Positions 1 through 10,110 of a stretch of 64,000 nt of DNA are shown in pieces. Within the stretch, counting starts at the first letter, position 1; each line of letters starts with the position of its first letter. The stretch comes from Methanococcus maripaludis (GTDB lineage: Archaea; AGJL01; Methanococci; Methanococcales; Methanococcaceae): positions 316,872-380,871 of the forward strand of contig NZ_JACDUL010000003.1 of the NCBI RefSeq assembly GCF_013760955.1, written 5' to 3'. Below the pieces are notes generated by a model, which saw only the letters and a program-made list of their open reading frames with translations, was not told where the DNA came from and ran no database searches. Position numbers and translations under genes: made by a program.

Positions 1-168
1 AACTAAATAGGGAAGTCCGTCATATACGTCTTCTCCTTTTTTAAGTGCTAAAACTCCATCAACCAGTTTTTTATCAAGAAGGTACTTGAAAAATGCAGTA
101 ACTGCCCCACCACATTCCGCATGCTTTAAAATATCTTCGTCCGTTGACTGAACTAAATAATAGCTCAT
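1..168 (-). CDS. fdhB: Formate dehydrogenase beta subunit FdhB, N-terminal part
   Basis: Only the first 56 codons lie in the window. The protein begins MSYYLVQSTDEDILKHAECG and continues GGAVTAFFKYLL, the usual start of the FrhB/FdhB family, which binds FAD and Fe-S clusters and passes electrons from FdhA to coenzyme F420. The ATG at 168 is preceded by GAGGTGATTTAA, a strong ribosome binding site. It follows fdhA by only 23 bases, so the two are surely co-transcribed as fdhAB. Identification rests on the N-terminus and on the fdhA neighbour; the conserved iron-sulfur cysteines are outside the window. Confidence 0.88.
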   Translation of the reverse strand, partial: MSYYLVQSTDEDILKHAECGGAVTAFFKYLLDKKLVDGVLALKKGEDVYDGLPYLV

Positions 169-191
169 TTAAATCACCTCAAAAATAATTA

Positions 192-2222
192 TTAAATTTT
201 TTCAACATTAACGGCACATATTTTGAGTTCTGCGGTTTTTGATACAGGATCATATGCGGAATTTGTTAGTTTGTTTGTTGCTTCCTCTAAAAAGTGGAAT
301 GACATGTAAACTACTCCTTTTATGACGTTTTCAGTTACTCTAGCATTCGCATTTACAGTTCCTCTTCTTGAAGAAACTCTAACTTTTTCTCCTGCCTTTA
401 TCCCTAAGTTTTTGGCATCTTCGGTGTTTATCTCAATGAAATTTTCGTCAATTTCGTTTGTGATACTTTCACACCTTCTGGTCATGGTTCCAGAGTTGTA
501 GTGGAATATTATCCTTCCAGTAGTGAGTATAAGTGGGTATTCTTCATCTGTGAGCTCGTCAGCATCTTTGTGTTCAACTGGAACAAATTTACCGAGTCCG
601 TTTGGCCTTAAGAATTTTTCTTTGTGGAGGATCGGTGTTCCAGGGTCTTCTGGAGTTTTACATGGCCACTGAAGTCCATCGATACCGAGTCTTTCAAAAG
701 ACATTCCTGCATATTGCGGAATAACTTTTGCCATTTCATCGAATATTTCTGATGCACTTTCGAAATTGAGTTTTTCACCAGCGCCCATTTTTTCGGCAAG
801 TTTTCGAACGATGAGCCAGTCTGGAAGCGCTTCCCCTGGTGCGTCCACTGCTTTTCTAATTCTTTGTACTCTTCTTTCGGAATTTGTAAATGTTCCGTCT
901 TTTTCAGCCCAGCAAGCTGCAGGAAGTACAACATCGGCGAGTTTTGCAGTTTCAGTTAAGAATATATCTTGAACCACAAATAGATCCAGACTTTTTAAAG
1001 CTTTTTCAACGTGGTTTATATCTGCATCAGCAATCATTGGGTCCTCCCCAACAATGTGGAGGTATTTTATCTGTTTTCCGGCTTCGTGTAATACTTCAGG
1101 ACTTGTTAATCCAATTTCCCGGTTTAAATCTGCTGTTTCCCATAACTCTTCGAGTCTTTCATAAGTCTCCCCAACTTTCTGGTATCCAGGGAATACGTTT
1201 GGAAGTGCACCCATGTCACATGCACCTTGAACGTTATTCTGGCCTCTTAATGGATTTACACCAGTTCCAGGTCTTCCAAGGTTTCCAGTAACCATTGCAA
1301 GGTTACAGCATGATTTAACGTTGTCCACACCAAAGGTATATTCGGTAACACCCAAACAGTACATTATAGCCGCATTTTTTGCACCGCCGTACAATCTTGC
1401 TGCTTCAATTATTGTTTCTGCAGGAATTCCTGAAATTTCTGCTGTTTTTTCTGGAGTGTATTTTGAAACTACTTCTTTTAGTTCGTCGTAGCCTTCAGTT
1501 CTGTTTTTAATAAATTCTTCATCAGCCAGTCCTTCTTGGATAATGACATTCGTGATAGTATTTATTAAATCAATGTTTGATCCAGGCATAAGTTTTAAAT
1601 GCAAATCTGCCATTTTTGCAGTGTGCGTTGTTCTTGGATCAATTGCAATTATTTTTGTTCCGTTTTCTTTGGCTTTTACAATACTTCTTGCTATTAAAGG
1701 GTGAGCTTCAAAAGTATTGGAACCGTAGATAAGCAGTACATCTGCTTGTGCTAAATCAGTGATTGAATTGGTCATTGCACCTGACCCAAAACATTCTCCA
1801 AGACCTACAACCGTTGGCGCGTGTCATATCCTAGCACAGTGATCTACGTTGTTCGTTTTCAGTACTGTTCTTGCAAATTTCTGCAAAGCATAGCTTTCTT
1901 CATTAGTGCCCCTAGCACATGAAAAGAATGCTACTTCGTCAGGAGAATATTGTTTTAATTTTCCTGCAATAAGACTTAATGCTTCATCCCACGTAGCTTC
2001 AATAAACTCCCCATTCTTTTTGATGAGTGGTTTTGTTAGCCTATCTTCGCTATGAACGAATTCATAACAGTAATTACCTTTTATACAGACCTTACCCTCG
2101 TTTACAGGGTGTCTTTTGAAAGGGTGGGAATCTACTACTTTACCGTCCTTAACTACGAGGTCAATACCACAACCCGTACCGCAGTAGGGGCATATGGTAT
2201 GAACAACCTTAAATTCGGTCAT
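192..2222 (-). CDS. fdhA: Formate dehydrogenase alpha subunit FdhA, selenoprotein with in-frame UGA
   Basis: Oxidises formate to CO2 at a molybdenum or tungsten bis-pterin site. Two reading frames (132 residues from 2222 and 527 residues ending at 192) are in the same frame and separated by a single TGA at 1824-1826. Reading it as selenocysteine gives 676 residues with Sec133 in the context [17 protein letters not shown], exactly where this family carries catalytic Cys or Sec. The N-terminus has the [4Fe-4S] pattern CPYCGTGCG plus a later VCIKGNYC. Further on are GSNTFEAHP and [18 protein letters not shown], conserved molybdopterin-binding stretches, and a C-terminal dinucleotide-binding domain. 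The ATG has GGTGG seven bases upstream. It is not a pseudogene: the frame is intact on both sides of the UGA. Sec use in FdhA is known for Methanococcus; the exact strain paralogue (there are two fdhA loci in M. maripaludis) is inferred from the neighbours. Confidence 0.95.
1824..1826 (-). other. Selenocysteine (UGA) codon of fdhA
   Basis: On the minus strand TGA follows GCTAGGATA and is followed by CACGCGCCAACGGTTGTA, encoding ARI-U-HAPTVV. The residue before the conserved [19 protein letters not shown] stretch is the Mo/W ligand in the family. Conservation on both sides of the UGA supports readthrough rather than termination. Confidence 0.93.
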
Positions 2223-2390
2223 TTATCCACCTTTTGATTTGTTATAAATATTTTAACCGTAAATTTAAAATCCTGACTAAATTAAAAATTTAAAAGTCTG
2301 TGAATCATAAATTCAAAGTTAAAAATTAATTTAAAAATATTTTTTGAGAAAAATGTAAAAATTAATCTCAAAAATTTCGCTTGTTCCATT

Positions 2391-2425
2391 GTGAATATTG
2401 TGGTCTTGTGGGGCCACACCTTCAC
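2391..2425 (-). promoter_or_regulatory. Candidate archaeal SECIS element in the fdhA 5' leader
   Basis: On the minus strand a GC-rich hairpin stands out in very AT-rich DNA: GTGAA...TTCAC form the outer arms and GTGG...CCAC an inner stem. An alternative fold puts GAA on the 5' side of an internal loop opposite an A, below a GGT/ACC stem, resembling the GAA/A motif known for archaeal SECIS. Its 3' end is 168 bases before the fdhA start codon. Only 23 bases separate fdhA from fdhB, leaving no room for a 3' element, and M. jannaschii fdhA is known to carry its SECIS in the 5' leader. The fold was judged by eye. Confidence 0.6.
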
Positions 2426-2622
2426 ATATAGGTTTACTACATATAATTACTTATCGATTTTATGTAATTAGAAATTATTAATACGTAATTATTATTCGTT
2501 AAAAAATATTCCAAATCAGTTAACTTCTACATAAAACCATTAAAAACGAAAAATAGAACATAAAACTTGTTAAATAATAAAAATATAAAAAAATATTTAT
2601 TTTTGATATTTCGTAGAGTGGT

Positions 2623-2634
2623 CTTTTATATATT
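2623..2634 (-). promoter_or_regulatory. Possible fdhAB promoter TATA box
   Basis: The minus strand reads AATATATAAAAG, a good box A. Transcription starting about 25 bases downstream would give a leader of roughly 375 bases containing the candidate SECIS. A second TATA-like stretch lies at 2657-2668, and a weaker one near 2437 would start within the SECIS, so the choice is uncertain. Confidence 0.4.
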
Positions 2635-2862
2635 CATTACCTCGATCCATATAGTAACTTATATATATTACTGGAACTCCATATTGTAATGTGCGATAGT
2701 TGCACATCTTAAAAAGTGACATTCATATTCCACTTTTAAAGATCACCCAAAATATTTGTCCCAACAATAGAGAGATATCAAGAAATATCTTTTCTTTATA
2801 TCCTTTTAAAAGAGCTTTTTTCAAAAACTTTAAAAAAATTTAAAATGATATTTTTGTCATTC

Positions 2863-3912
<1,050 letters not shown>

Positions 3913-3937
3913 TTAAATAAAAATTAAATAAAAAAAT

Positions 3938-4441
3938 TTAAGCTTTTGAAATCTTTTTCTTCAAGTGTGGCATTAACCCACCATTGTTTAAGATTTCCAT
4001 CATGAAATCTGGAAGATTTTGGCCAGTTAATTCATCGCCTGTTGTAACGTTTTTAATAGTGCCTTTATCAAGGTCCACTCTTAAAACGTCGCCTTCTTTC
4101 ACGTGTTTTGAAATATCTTTACATTCCAATAATGGAAATCCAATATTGATGGAATTTCTGTAAAAGATTCTTGCAAAACTTTCTGCAATAACCATTGATA
4201 TTCCTAAACCTTTCAAACCAATTGGGGCGTGTTCTCTTGAACTTCCACAACCGAAATTCTTGCCGCCAACGATTATATCGCCAACAGTAGCTTTTTCCGG
4301 GAATTCTGGGTCGGTTCCAGTCATTGCGTATTTTGCAAGCTGTTCTTCGGTAGTGTATACAAGGTATCTTGCAGGTAATATCGCATCAGTATCGATATTA
4401 TCCCCAAAAACCCATGTTTTGCCTTCGACAGTCTTTTTCAT
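3938..4441 (-). CDS. leuD: 3-isopropylmalate dehydratase small subunit
   Basis: Small (swivelling) subunit of a [4Fe-4S] hydrolyase. It forms the active site with the large LeuC-type subunit, which is not in this window. Family signs are GDNIDTDAILPARY and the loop GGKNFGCGSSREHAP. The residues after the first motif are Y26-L27-V28-Y29. In methanogens YLVY or YLVM in this loop marks isopropylmalate isomerase, while YLRT marks homoaconitase, so leucine biosynthesis is favoured over the 2-oxosuberate pathway of coenzyme B. The ATG is preceded by GGTGGAATT. It lies 16 bases after thrC and may be co-transcribed with it. Confidence 0.9.
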   Translation of the reverse strand: MKKTVEGKTWVFGDNIDTDAILPARYLVYTTEEQLAKYAMTGTDPEFPEKATVGDIIVGGKNFGCGSSREHAPIGLKGLGISMVIAESFARIFYRNSINIGFPLLECKDISKHVKEGDVLRVDLDKGTIKNVTTGDELTGQNLPDFMMEILNNGGLMPHLKKKISKA

Positions 4442-4457
4442 AATTCCACCAATTTAA

Positions 4458-5672
4458 TTATTCTTCTATTGCTTTTCTGAGTACTTCCATGTCACATTCA
4501 ATTTCTGTAGGCATTGTACTTGCTTTGATTGCAGCATCGGGATCTTTTAATCCGTTACCTGTTGTAATACATACGATTTTTTGCTCTTTGTCAATCAATC
4601 CCATGTTTATTAACTTGATAAGACCTGCGATTGATGAAGCTGAAGCAGGTTCTACGAAAATTCCTTCTGTTTGTGCGAGAAGTTTCTGAGCTTCAATAAT
4701 TTCTTCATCGGTTACACTTTCTGCAAGCCCGCCTGAAGATTTGATTGCTTCAAGCGCTTTTGCAGCATTTACGGGGTTTCCGATTCTAATTGCAGTTGCG
4801 ATTGTTTCAGGGTGTTCATCAGGAACTATTTCTTCAAGCCCTTCTTTTATTGCTTTTACGATTGGCTGTGCCCCTTCTGCCTGAATTCCAGTCATTTTTG
4901 GTAACTTGTCAATCATTCCTGTTTCTTTGAATTCTTTAAATCCTTTCCAGATTGCGCTGATGTTTCCAGCATTTCCGACAGGTAAAATTACCATATCTGG
5001 AACTTCAAAGTCTAACTGGTCGCAGATTTCAAAACCAATTGTTTTCTGACCTTCAAGTCTGAATGGGTTTACAGAGTTTAATAAGTAGAGTTTGTTTTCT
5101 AATGCAAGGTTTTTAACCATTACAAGAGCTTCATCAAAGTTTCCGTTGATTTGAATAACTTTTGCACCGTAAAACATTGCTTGAGCAAGTTTTCCAAGAG
5201 CTACTTTTCCTCCCGGAAGGAGAACGATACATTTCTTACCTGCTCTTGCAGAGTACGCTGCAAGTGATGCAGACGTGTTTCCTGTTGAAGCACAACCCAC
5301 TGTTTCAACACCGAGTTCATTTGCTCTTGTAACTCCTACAGTCATTCCCCGATCCTTGAAACTTCCTGTTGGGTTTGCACCTTCGTTTTTAACAAATAAT
5401 TCGTTTAATCCCAATTTTTTTGCGAGATTTTCACATTTATAAAGAGGCGTTCCACCTTCGTGAAGGCTTACAATTTTTGCAGGATCTTTAACAGGTAAAT
5501 AGTCTAAATATCTCCATACACCGAGTTCTCTTTCCCTTAAGGACTCTTTTGAAACTTTTTCTTTGATGCTTTCAAAATCGTATTTAATTTCGAGTAATCC
5601 ACCGCATTCACAGTTGTAAATTATGGTGTCAACATCGTATTCTTTTCCGCATACTCTGCATTTTTGAATCAT
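4458..5672 (-). CDS. thrC: Threonine synthase
   Basis: PLP enzyme that converts O-phosphohomoserine to threonine. The 404-residue protein opens with a zinc-ribbon-like CRVCGKEY...YNCECGG, typical of archaeal ThrC. It has the PLP lysine in PTGSFKDRGM, a STGNTSASLAAYSARAG phosphate-binding stretch, and a glycine-rich LPVGNAGNISA loop. The C-terminal ITTGNGLKDP motif separates ThrC from related dehydratases. Start at the ATG with GTGAGAAT upstream. The leuD gene follows closely. Confidence 0.95.
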   Translation of the reverse strand: MIQKCRVCGKEYDVDTIIYNCECGGLLEIKYDFESIKEKVSKESLRERELGVWRYLDYLPVKDPAKIVSLHEGGTPLYKCENLAKKLGLNELFVKNEGANPTGSFKDRGMTVGVTRANELGVETVGCASTGNTSASLAAYSARAGKKCIVLLPGGKVALGKLAQAMFYGAKVIQINGNFDEALVMVKNLALENKLYLLNSVNPFRLEGQKTIGFEICDQLDFEVPDMVILPVGNAGNISAIWKGFKEFKETGMIDKLPKMTGIQAEGAQPIVKAIKEGLEEIVPDEHPETIATAIRIGNPVNAAKALEAIKSSGGLAESVTDEEIIEAQKLLAQTEGIFVEPASASSIAGLIKLINMGLIDKEQKIVCITTGNGLKDPDAAIKASTMPTEIECDMEVLRKAIEE

Positions 5673-5731
5673 ATTCTCACTTGTTATTTTGATTGAATAC
5701 CACTATCGAATTATAAAATATAAATGTATCA

Positions 5732-5929
5732 CTAAATAAGAACTTCAGAATTGATTATCGATACCTTAAAAATCTTGAAAACTTTCGATTTAGAAAAGTT
5801 AATAGCATAAATCATAAATACTAATAATCGAATAAGGAAATTGGGGAACATAATCTTGTAACTATCATGCCACCAATTGATATCAAACCATTGTAGATAT
5901 TGTGCATCTTGGATAAGTTCTATTTTCAT
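5732..5929 (-). CDS. Doubtful small ORF, 65 residues
   Basis: An open frame with a Trp-rich N-terminal part (QWFDINWWHDSYKIMFPN) and a hydrophobic, lysine-rich tail. The only Shine-Dalgarno-like sequence, GGTGG, is about 18 bases from the ATG, too far, and lies in the end of the preceding gene. Codon use in the second half looks like AT-rich intergenic DNA. It could be the remains of a longer gene or chance. No family recognised. Confidence 0.2.
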   Translation of the reverse strand: MKIELIQDAQYLQWFDINWWHDSYKIMFPNFLIRLLVFMIYAINFSKSKVFKIFKVSIINSEVLI

Positions 5930-5954
5930 TGGAAAGCTTTTTTTCTTTCCACCA

Positions 5955-6293
5955 TTACAGATATTTTTTTATTTTTAATAGTGTTTTAATTGACGAAGTT
6001 ATTTCATTAATTCTACCAATTTCTTCTTCTGAATCCAATTTTGAAAATAAATACTCGATTTTTCTATCGATTATCCTTAATTTATATTCATTTTTTGAAT
6101 TTTCAGACGTTATTTTTACTTCTTTTTTCGAATCTTCTGAATACTCTTTAATTTCGATTTTAGGAGCGTTGCAGTTTGGGCAGTACTCTACACCGTCTTT
6201 TTCAAATATTGGAAACCCACATGAACTGCAGTGTTTTCCGAGCATTTTTGCCCCCTTTGCAAGCTCTTTTGAAGCAATACCGATTTCATCCAC
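5955..6293 (-). CDS. Sjogren's syndrome/scleroderma autoantigen 1-type zinc-ribbon protein
   Basis: A 112-residue protein with an N-terminal helix (KELAKGAKMLGKHC) and a zinc ribbon CSSCGFPIFEKDG...YCPNCNAP, the layout of the archaeal autoantigen p27 family. The remainder is a Lys/Glu-rich segment and a predicted coiled coil (about residues 70-110). The biochemical role in archaea is unknown. The ATG follows GGTGGTAACGTG. It is divergent from guaB with about 60 bases between the two starts. Confidence 0.75.
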   Translation of the reverse strand: MDEIGIASKELAKGAKMLGKHCSSCGFPIFEKDGVEYCPNCNAPKIEIKEYSEDSKKEVKITSENSKNEYKLRIIDRKIEYLFSKLDSEEEIGRINEITSSIKTLLKIKKYL

Positions 6294-6354
6294 GTTACCA
6301 CCAAATTTATATATTAATTAAAATAATATACAAAAAAAGGTAATGGTGGTTATT

Positions 6355-7845
6355 TTGTTTTTAGATAAAATAGTTAGTGCTCAAAGAGCCTACACTTTTG
6401 ACGATGTATTATTGGTTCCAAACAAGTCCTATGTTGATCCAAAAACTACGGACGTTTCTATTGATATTGTAGGCTTAAAGCTCAACATCCCAATTATTTC
6501 TGCTGCAATGGACACAGTTTCTGAAAAAGATTTAGCAATTGCTCTTGCAAGAAGGGGGGGAATTGCAGTAATCCACAGAAACATGACTGTTGAAGAACAG
6601 CTGAAACACATCAGAGCTGTTAAAATGGCAGAAAATCTTGTAATTAGGGATGTTGTGACGGTTACCCCATCCAGTACTGTTTTAGAAGCTGAAAGAATAA
6701 TGTACGAATACAACGTAAGCGGTCTTCCAGTAGTTTGCGAGAACAAAACTCTTGTCGGAATTCTAACTACAAGGGATTTAAAATTCGTTCCGGATAAACA
6801 GGTAGCTGTAGAAACAGTTATGACTAAGGACGTACTCCACGTACACGAAGATACACCTTACGAAGAAATTTTAAATAGACTTTACGAAAACAAAATTGAA
6901 AGACTTCCTATTTTGGATAAAAACACGAGAGAATTGCTTGGAATGGTTACTTTAAGAGATATCTTAAAAAGGAAAAAATACCCTGATGCAGCAAGGGATA
7001 GTGATGGAAAACTCGTTGTTGCAGCAGCTTGTGGTCCAAGCGACTTTGAAAGGGCTGAAGCATTGCTTTTAGCTGGCGTTGACGCAATTGCAATTGACTG
7101 TGCACACGCACACAATATGCAGGTCGTAGAAAACGTTAAAAAATTAAAAGAAATTTTGAAAGGATCCAAAACAAAATTATTCGTTGGAAATATTGCAACA
7201 AAAGAAGCTGCAGAAGATTTAATTAACGCTGGTGCAGATGCGATTAAAGTTGGAATTGGGCCTGGTTCAATATGTACAACAAGAGTTGTCGCAGGAGTTG
7301 GAGTTCCACAGTTAACTGCAATTGCAGAAGTTGCAGAAGTTGCTAAAAAGCACGGTGTTCCAGTAATTGCAGATGGCGGTATAAAATACAGTGGTGACAT
7401 TGCAAAAGCAATTGCAGCTGGTGCAGATGCCGTAATGGTTGGAAGTCTTTTAGCAGGTACTGAAGAAGCTCCAGGATTATTAATGACCATCAACGGAAGA
7501 AAATACAAACAATACAGAGGAATGGGCTCCCTTGGTGCAATGTGCGGAAGTTCTGGAAACGTTGCAGACAGGTATTTCCAGAGCGGACACATGAAACACT
7601 CAAAACTTGTACCTGAAGGAATTGAAGGTGCAGTTCCATACAAAGGGCCTACAAGCGACATTATATTCCAGCTCGTTGGTGGTTTGAGATCATCCATGGG
7701 ATACTGCGGTGCACAGAACCTTTCTGAAATGCACGAAAGGGCAAGATTTGTTATAATCACCCAAAGTGGTCAAAAAGAAAGCCACCCTCACGATGTTTTG
7801 ATCACGAACGAAGCTCCAAACTATCCGATAAATACTGAAAGATAA
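6355..7845 (+). CDS. guaB: IMP dehydrogenase
   Basis: Oxidises IMP to XMP with NAD+, the committed step to GMP. Layout: N-terminal barrel half with YTFDDVLLVP, a CBS pair (about residues 90-205), then the barrel with the catalytic-cysteine loop GIGPGSICTTR, the flap GSLGAMCGSSGNVADRY, and EGIEGAVPYKGP. About 496 residues, normal length. I place the start at TTG 6355 because GGTGGTTATT precedes it; this makes the protein begin MFLDKIVSAQ, as in related methanogen enzymes. The upstream in-frame ATG at 6343 overlaps the binding site and would add four residues. Confidence 0.95.
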   Translation: MFLDKIVSAQRAYTFDDVLLVPNKSYVDPKTTDVSIDIVGLKLNIPIISAAMDTVSEKDLAIALARRGGIAVIHRNMTVEEQLKHIRAVKMAENLVIRDVVTVTPSSTVLEAERIMYEYNVSGLPVVCENKTLVGILTTRDLKFVPDKQVAVETVMTKDVLHVHEDTPYEEILNRLYENKIERLPILDKNTRELLGMVTLRDILKRKKYPDAARDSDGKLVVAAACGPSDFERAEALLLAGVDAIAIDCAHAHNMQVVENVKKLKEILKGSKTKLFVGNIATKEAAEDLINAGADAIKVGIGPGSICTTRVVAGVGVPQLTAIAEVAEVAKKHGVPVIADGGIKYSGDIAKAIAAGADAVMVGSLLAGTEEAPGLLMTINGRKYKQYRGMGSLGAMCGSSGNVADRYFQSGHMKHSKLVPEGIEGAVPYKGPTSDIIFQLVGGLRSSMGYCGAQNLSEMHERARFVIITQSGQKESHPHDVLITNEAPNYPINTER

Positions 7846-7917
7846 ATCTCTTTTTTATTTTTTATTTATTTAAAAAAAGTTTAAAATATTTTTAAAATAA
7901 TTTAAAAAAATTAAATA

Positions 7918-8781
7918 TTACTCGATATACTTTTTACCGATTTTTGACCTTATTTCTTTGAATCTGTCGCTTAAATCTTTTGTAACTGGGCCTAATTTTC
8001 CGTTGTTAATTATTCTTCCATCAAGTTCAACTACGTGGATTAATTCTGCTGCGGTTCCAGTGATAAATATCTCATCTGCAACGAATAAATCGTGTAATGT
8101 CATTTTTTCTTCGAAAATTGAATATCCTGCTTCTTTTGCAAGATCTACAACCGTATCTCTTGTAATTCCTTTTAAAACACTTGAAGAAAGAGGCGGTGTT
8201 TTTATTTTCCCATTTTTAATAACGAATATGTTGTCCCCAGTTCCTTCTGCAACGTATCCTTCGCTATCAAGTAAAAAAGCTTCCTGAACTCCAGCATAAT
8301 TTGCCTGGATTTTTGCTAAAATGCTGTTTAGGTAATTTAAGGATTTTACTGCAGGGTTTAAAACATCAACAGGCAACCTTCTTATCGAGGAGGTTATAAC
8401 TTTTATTCCGTCTTCTCCAAGAAGCGGTTTCATGGATTCTGCAATACAAAAAATTGTTGCTTTTGGACATTTTCTTGGATCGAGTCCTAAATCCCCGACT
8501 CCCCTTGTAACTACGAGCCTTATATAAGCATCTTTTAATTCATTTGCCTTTAACGTTTCAATAACGATTTCTTCCATTTCTACTTTTGAAACAGGTATTT
8601 TCATTGCAAGCGAATCTGCTGAGTCATATAAACGTTCGATATGTTCTTCTAATTTAAATACTACTCCATCATATGCCCTGATTCCTTCAAAAACCCCGTC
8701 ACCATAAAGCAATCCGTGGTCATATACTGATACTTTCGCATCTTCTTTTTCTACGAATTTTCCATCGAGATAAATTTTCAT
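7918..8781 (-). CDS. ilvE: Branched-chain amino acid aminotransferase
   Basis: Fold-type IV PLP enzyme for the last step of valine, isoleucine and leucine synthesis. Family signs are VYDHGLLYGDGVFEGIRAY, the PLP-lysine region NPAVKSLNYLNSILAK, GTGDNIFVIKNGKIKTPP and GITRDTVVDLA. At 287 residues it has the usual length. The ATG follows GGTGGTTTAATC. It stands alone on the minus strand, convergent with guaB and 49 bases downstream of mfnA. Confidence 0.95.
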   Translation of the reverse strand: MKIYLDGKFVEKEDAKVSVYDHGLLYGDGVFEGIRAYDGVVFKLEEHIERLYDSADSLAMKIPVSKVEMEEIVIETLKANELKDAYIRLVVTRGVGDLGLDPRKCPKATIFCIAESMKPLLGEDGIKVITSSIRRLPVDVLNPAVKSLNYLNSILAKIQANYAGVQEAFLLDSEGYVAEGTGDNIFVIKNGKIKTPPLSSSVLKGITRDTVVDLAKEAGYSIFEEKMTLHDLFVADEIFITGTAAELIHVVELDGRIINNGKLGPVTKDLSDRFKEIRSKIGKKYIE

Positions 8782-8830
8782 GATTAAACCACCATCAAAA
8801 ATACGTTTAATGCAGATTAGATTTTAATTC

Positions 8831-9985
8831 TTAATATTTTTTTGTATTTGAAAGGCTTTCCAAAAATCCATCGATATGCTCGATTTCAAGATGCGGCATT
8901 ACAACAATTCTCAATGCTTCGACACACCTACAAACTGAAACGTACCAGTTCTCTTCTCGCAATTTCATACAGGTATCGTGTTTATCTTCGTCTTTTAGTG
9001 CAACAATATTCATTACTGGATCGATTGCAGTTTCAAAACCATATTCTCTGGCTTTTTTTACCAAATGCATTGTTTTTTCCATCGATTCGTTTACAAGTTT
9101 TTTGTATCCATCAATTCCAAGTAATTTCATAATTCCCCAAGTGGACGCGACTCCAACTCCAGATCTAGTTCCAATTAATGTTGCCTGCTGTTTTTCAGTT
9201 AAATACGGGGCATCAACATCCAGATAGTTTTTAAAGGTATTGTTCTTAAATAAAATTCCTCCCGCAGAAATTGGAGCAAGTCCCATCTTGTGCGGATCTA
9301 TGGTAATTGAAGAAACTCCGTTCAGTGAAAAATCAAAATCGTAATTATAGCCTTTTAATTTGTATTTATCGTCCAAAAATGGAATTACAAAACCGCCAAA
9401 TGCAGCATCCACGTGGAGCAAAATATCGTTTTCAACCGCAATTTTGGATAATTCATAGATATTATCGATTGATCCAAGTTCAGTACATCCTGCAATCCCG
9501 ACAATCCCAGAAATTTCGTTTTTAGAGTCTTCAATATAATCTCGAATGAATTTTACATCCATTGTAAAATATTCCGTTAAAGGGGGCCTTACAACGTTTA
9601 AATCCATCATATCTCTTGCTTTATCAAAAGAAAAGTGTGCAGTTTCAGGAATTATAATATTTTGCTGTTTATCTTTTGATTTTGAGATATTTTTAAATGC
9701 CCTCATTGCCGTGAGGTTTGCTTCCGTTCCACCAGAAATAATATATCCAAAAGCGTTATTATTATGCAAAATACCGCCGAGCATTGAAACTACTTCTTTT
9801 TCTAGCTTTGAAGTACCTTTGAATAATCCTGGGTCCCCCAAATTTGTTTCAAAAAACATTTCTGAAATTTTTCGAGCCATTGGGTGTGGTTTTGTGCACA
9901 TTGAGCCTAAAATGTAGCCTTCTTCATATTTTAAATCCTGGCTCCTATATTTTCGTAATTCCTTTAAAATATCCTGTTCGTCCAT
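8831..9985 (-). CDS. mfnA: L-tyrosine decarboxylase, methanofuran biosynthesis
   Basis: PLP-dependent group II decarboxylase that makes tyramine, the aromatic base of methanofuran; related enzymes also decarboxylate aspartate for coenzyme A. The 384-residue protein has the substrate and PLP stretches [28 protein letters not shown], and the PLP lysine in [16 protein letters not shown]. The N-terminus [14 protein letters not shown] is typical of archaeal MfnA. Start at the ATG at 9985 with GGTAGA upstream. Whether tyrosine or aspartate is preferred cannot be told from sequence alone. Confidence 0.92.
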
Positions 9986-10110
9986 CAGTAATCTACCAGT
10001 AAAGATTTTCTAATTTCTGTTAATTTTAATTGTTTATAAAATTATTGTAATTTTAAAATCACATCTAATCAGTTAATTCAACTATTTAAAAAAGAGATTT
10101 TTGTAAATAT

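Larger units (their letters stand above)
2223..2862. other. 640-base gene-free region upstream of fdhA
   Basis: No convincing protein-coding frame. Besides the SECIS candidate and TATA boxes it holds three dyads on the 2690-2790 stretch: TGTGC(7)GCACA at 2690-2706, an 11-base arm pair with one mismatch at 2708-2741, and AGATAT(6)ATATCT around 2772-2789 followed by a T-rich tract. A plus-strand TATA (TTATATATA, about 2659) lies about 30 bases before the first dyad, so a short plus-strand RNA is possible. The region is also the 3' side of the deoxyhypusine synthase gene. Confidence 0.5.

Noticed and set aside
192-2222. fdhA as a broken gene or two genes
   Set aside because: The frame is continuous on both sides of a single TGA at the exact place where the family has Sec or Cys, so readthrough is far more likely than mutation.
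6882-7760. 292-codon minus-strand frame
   Set aside because: Fully antisense to guaB. Its residues are low-complexity Ala/Pro/Ser/Ile and contain no motif; it mirrors the codon use of guaB.
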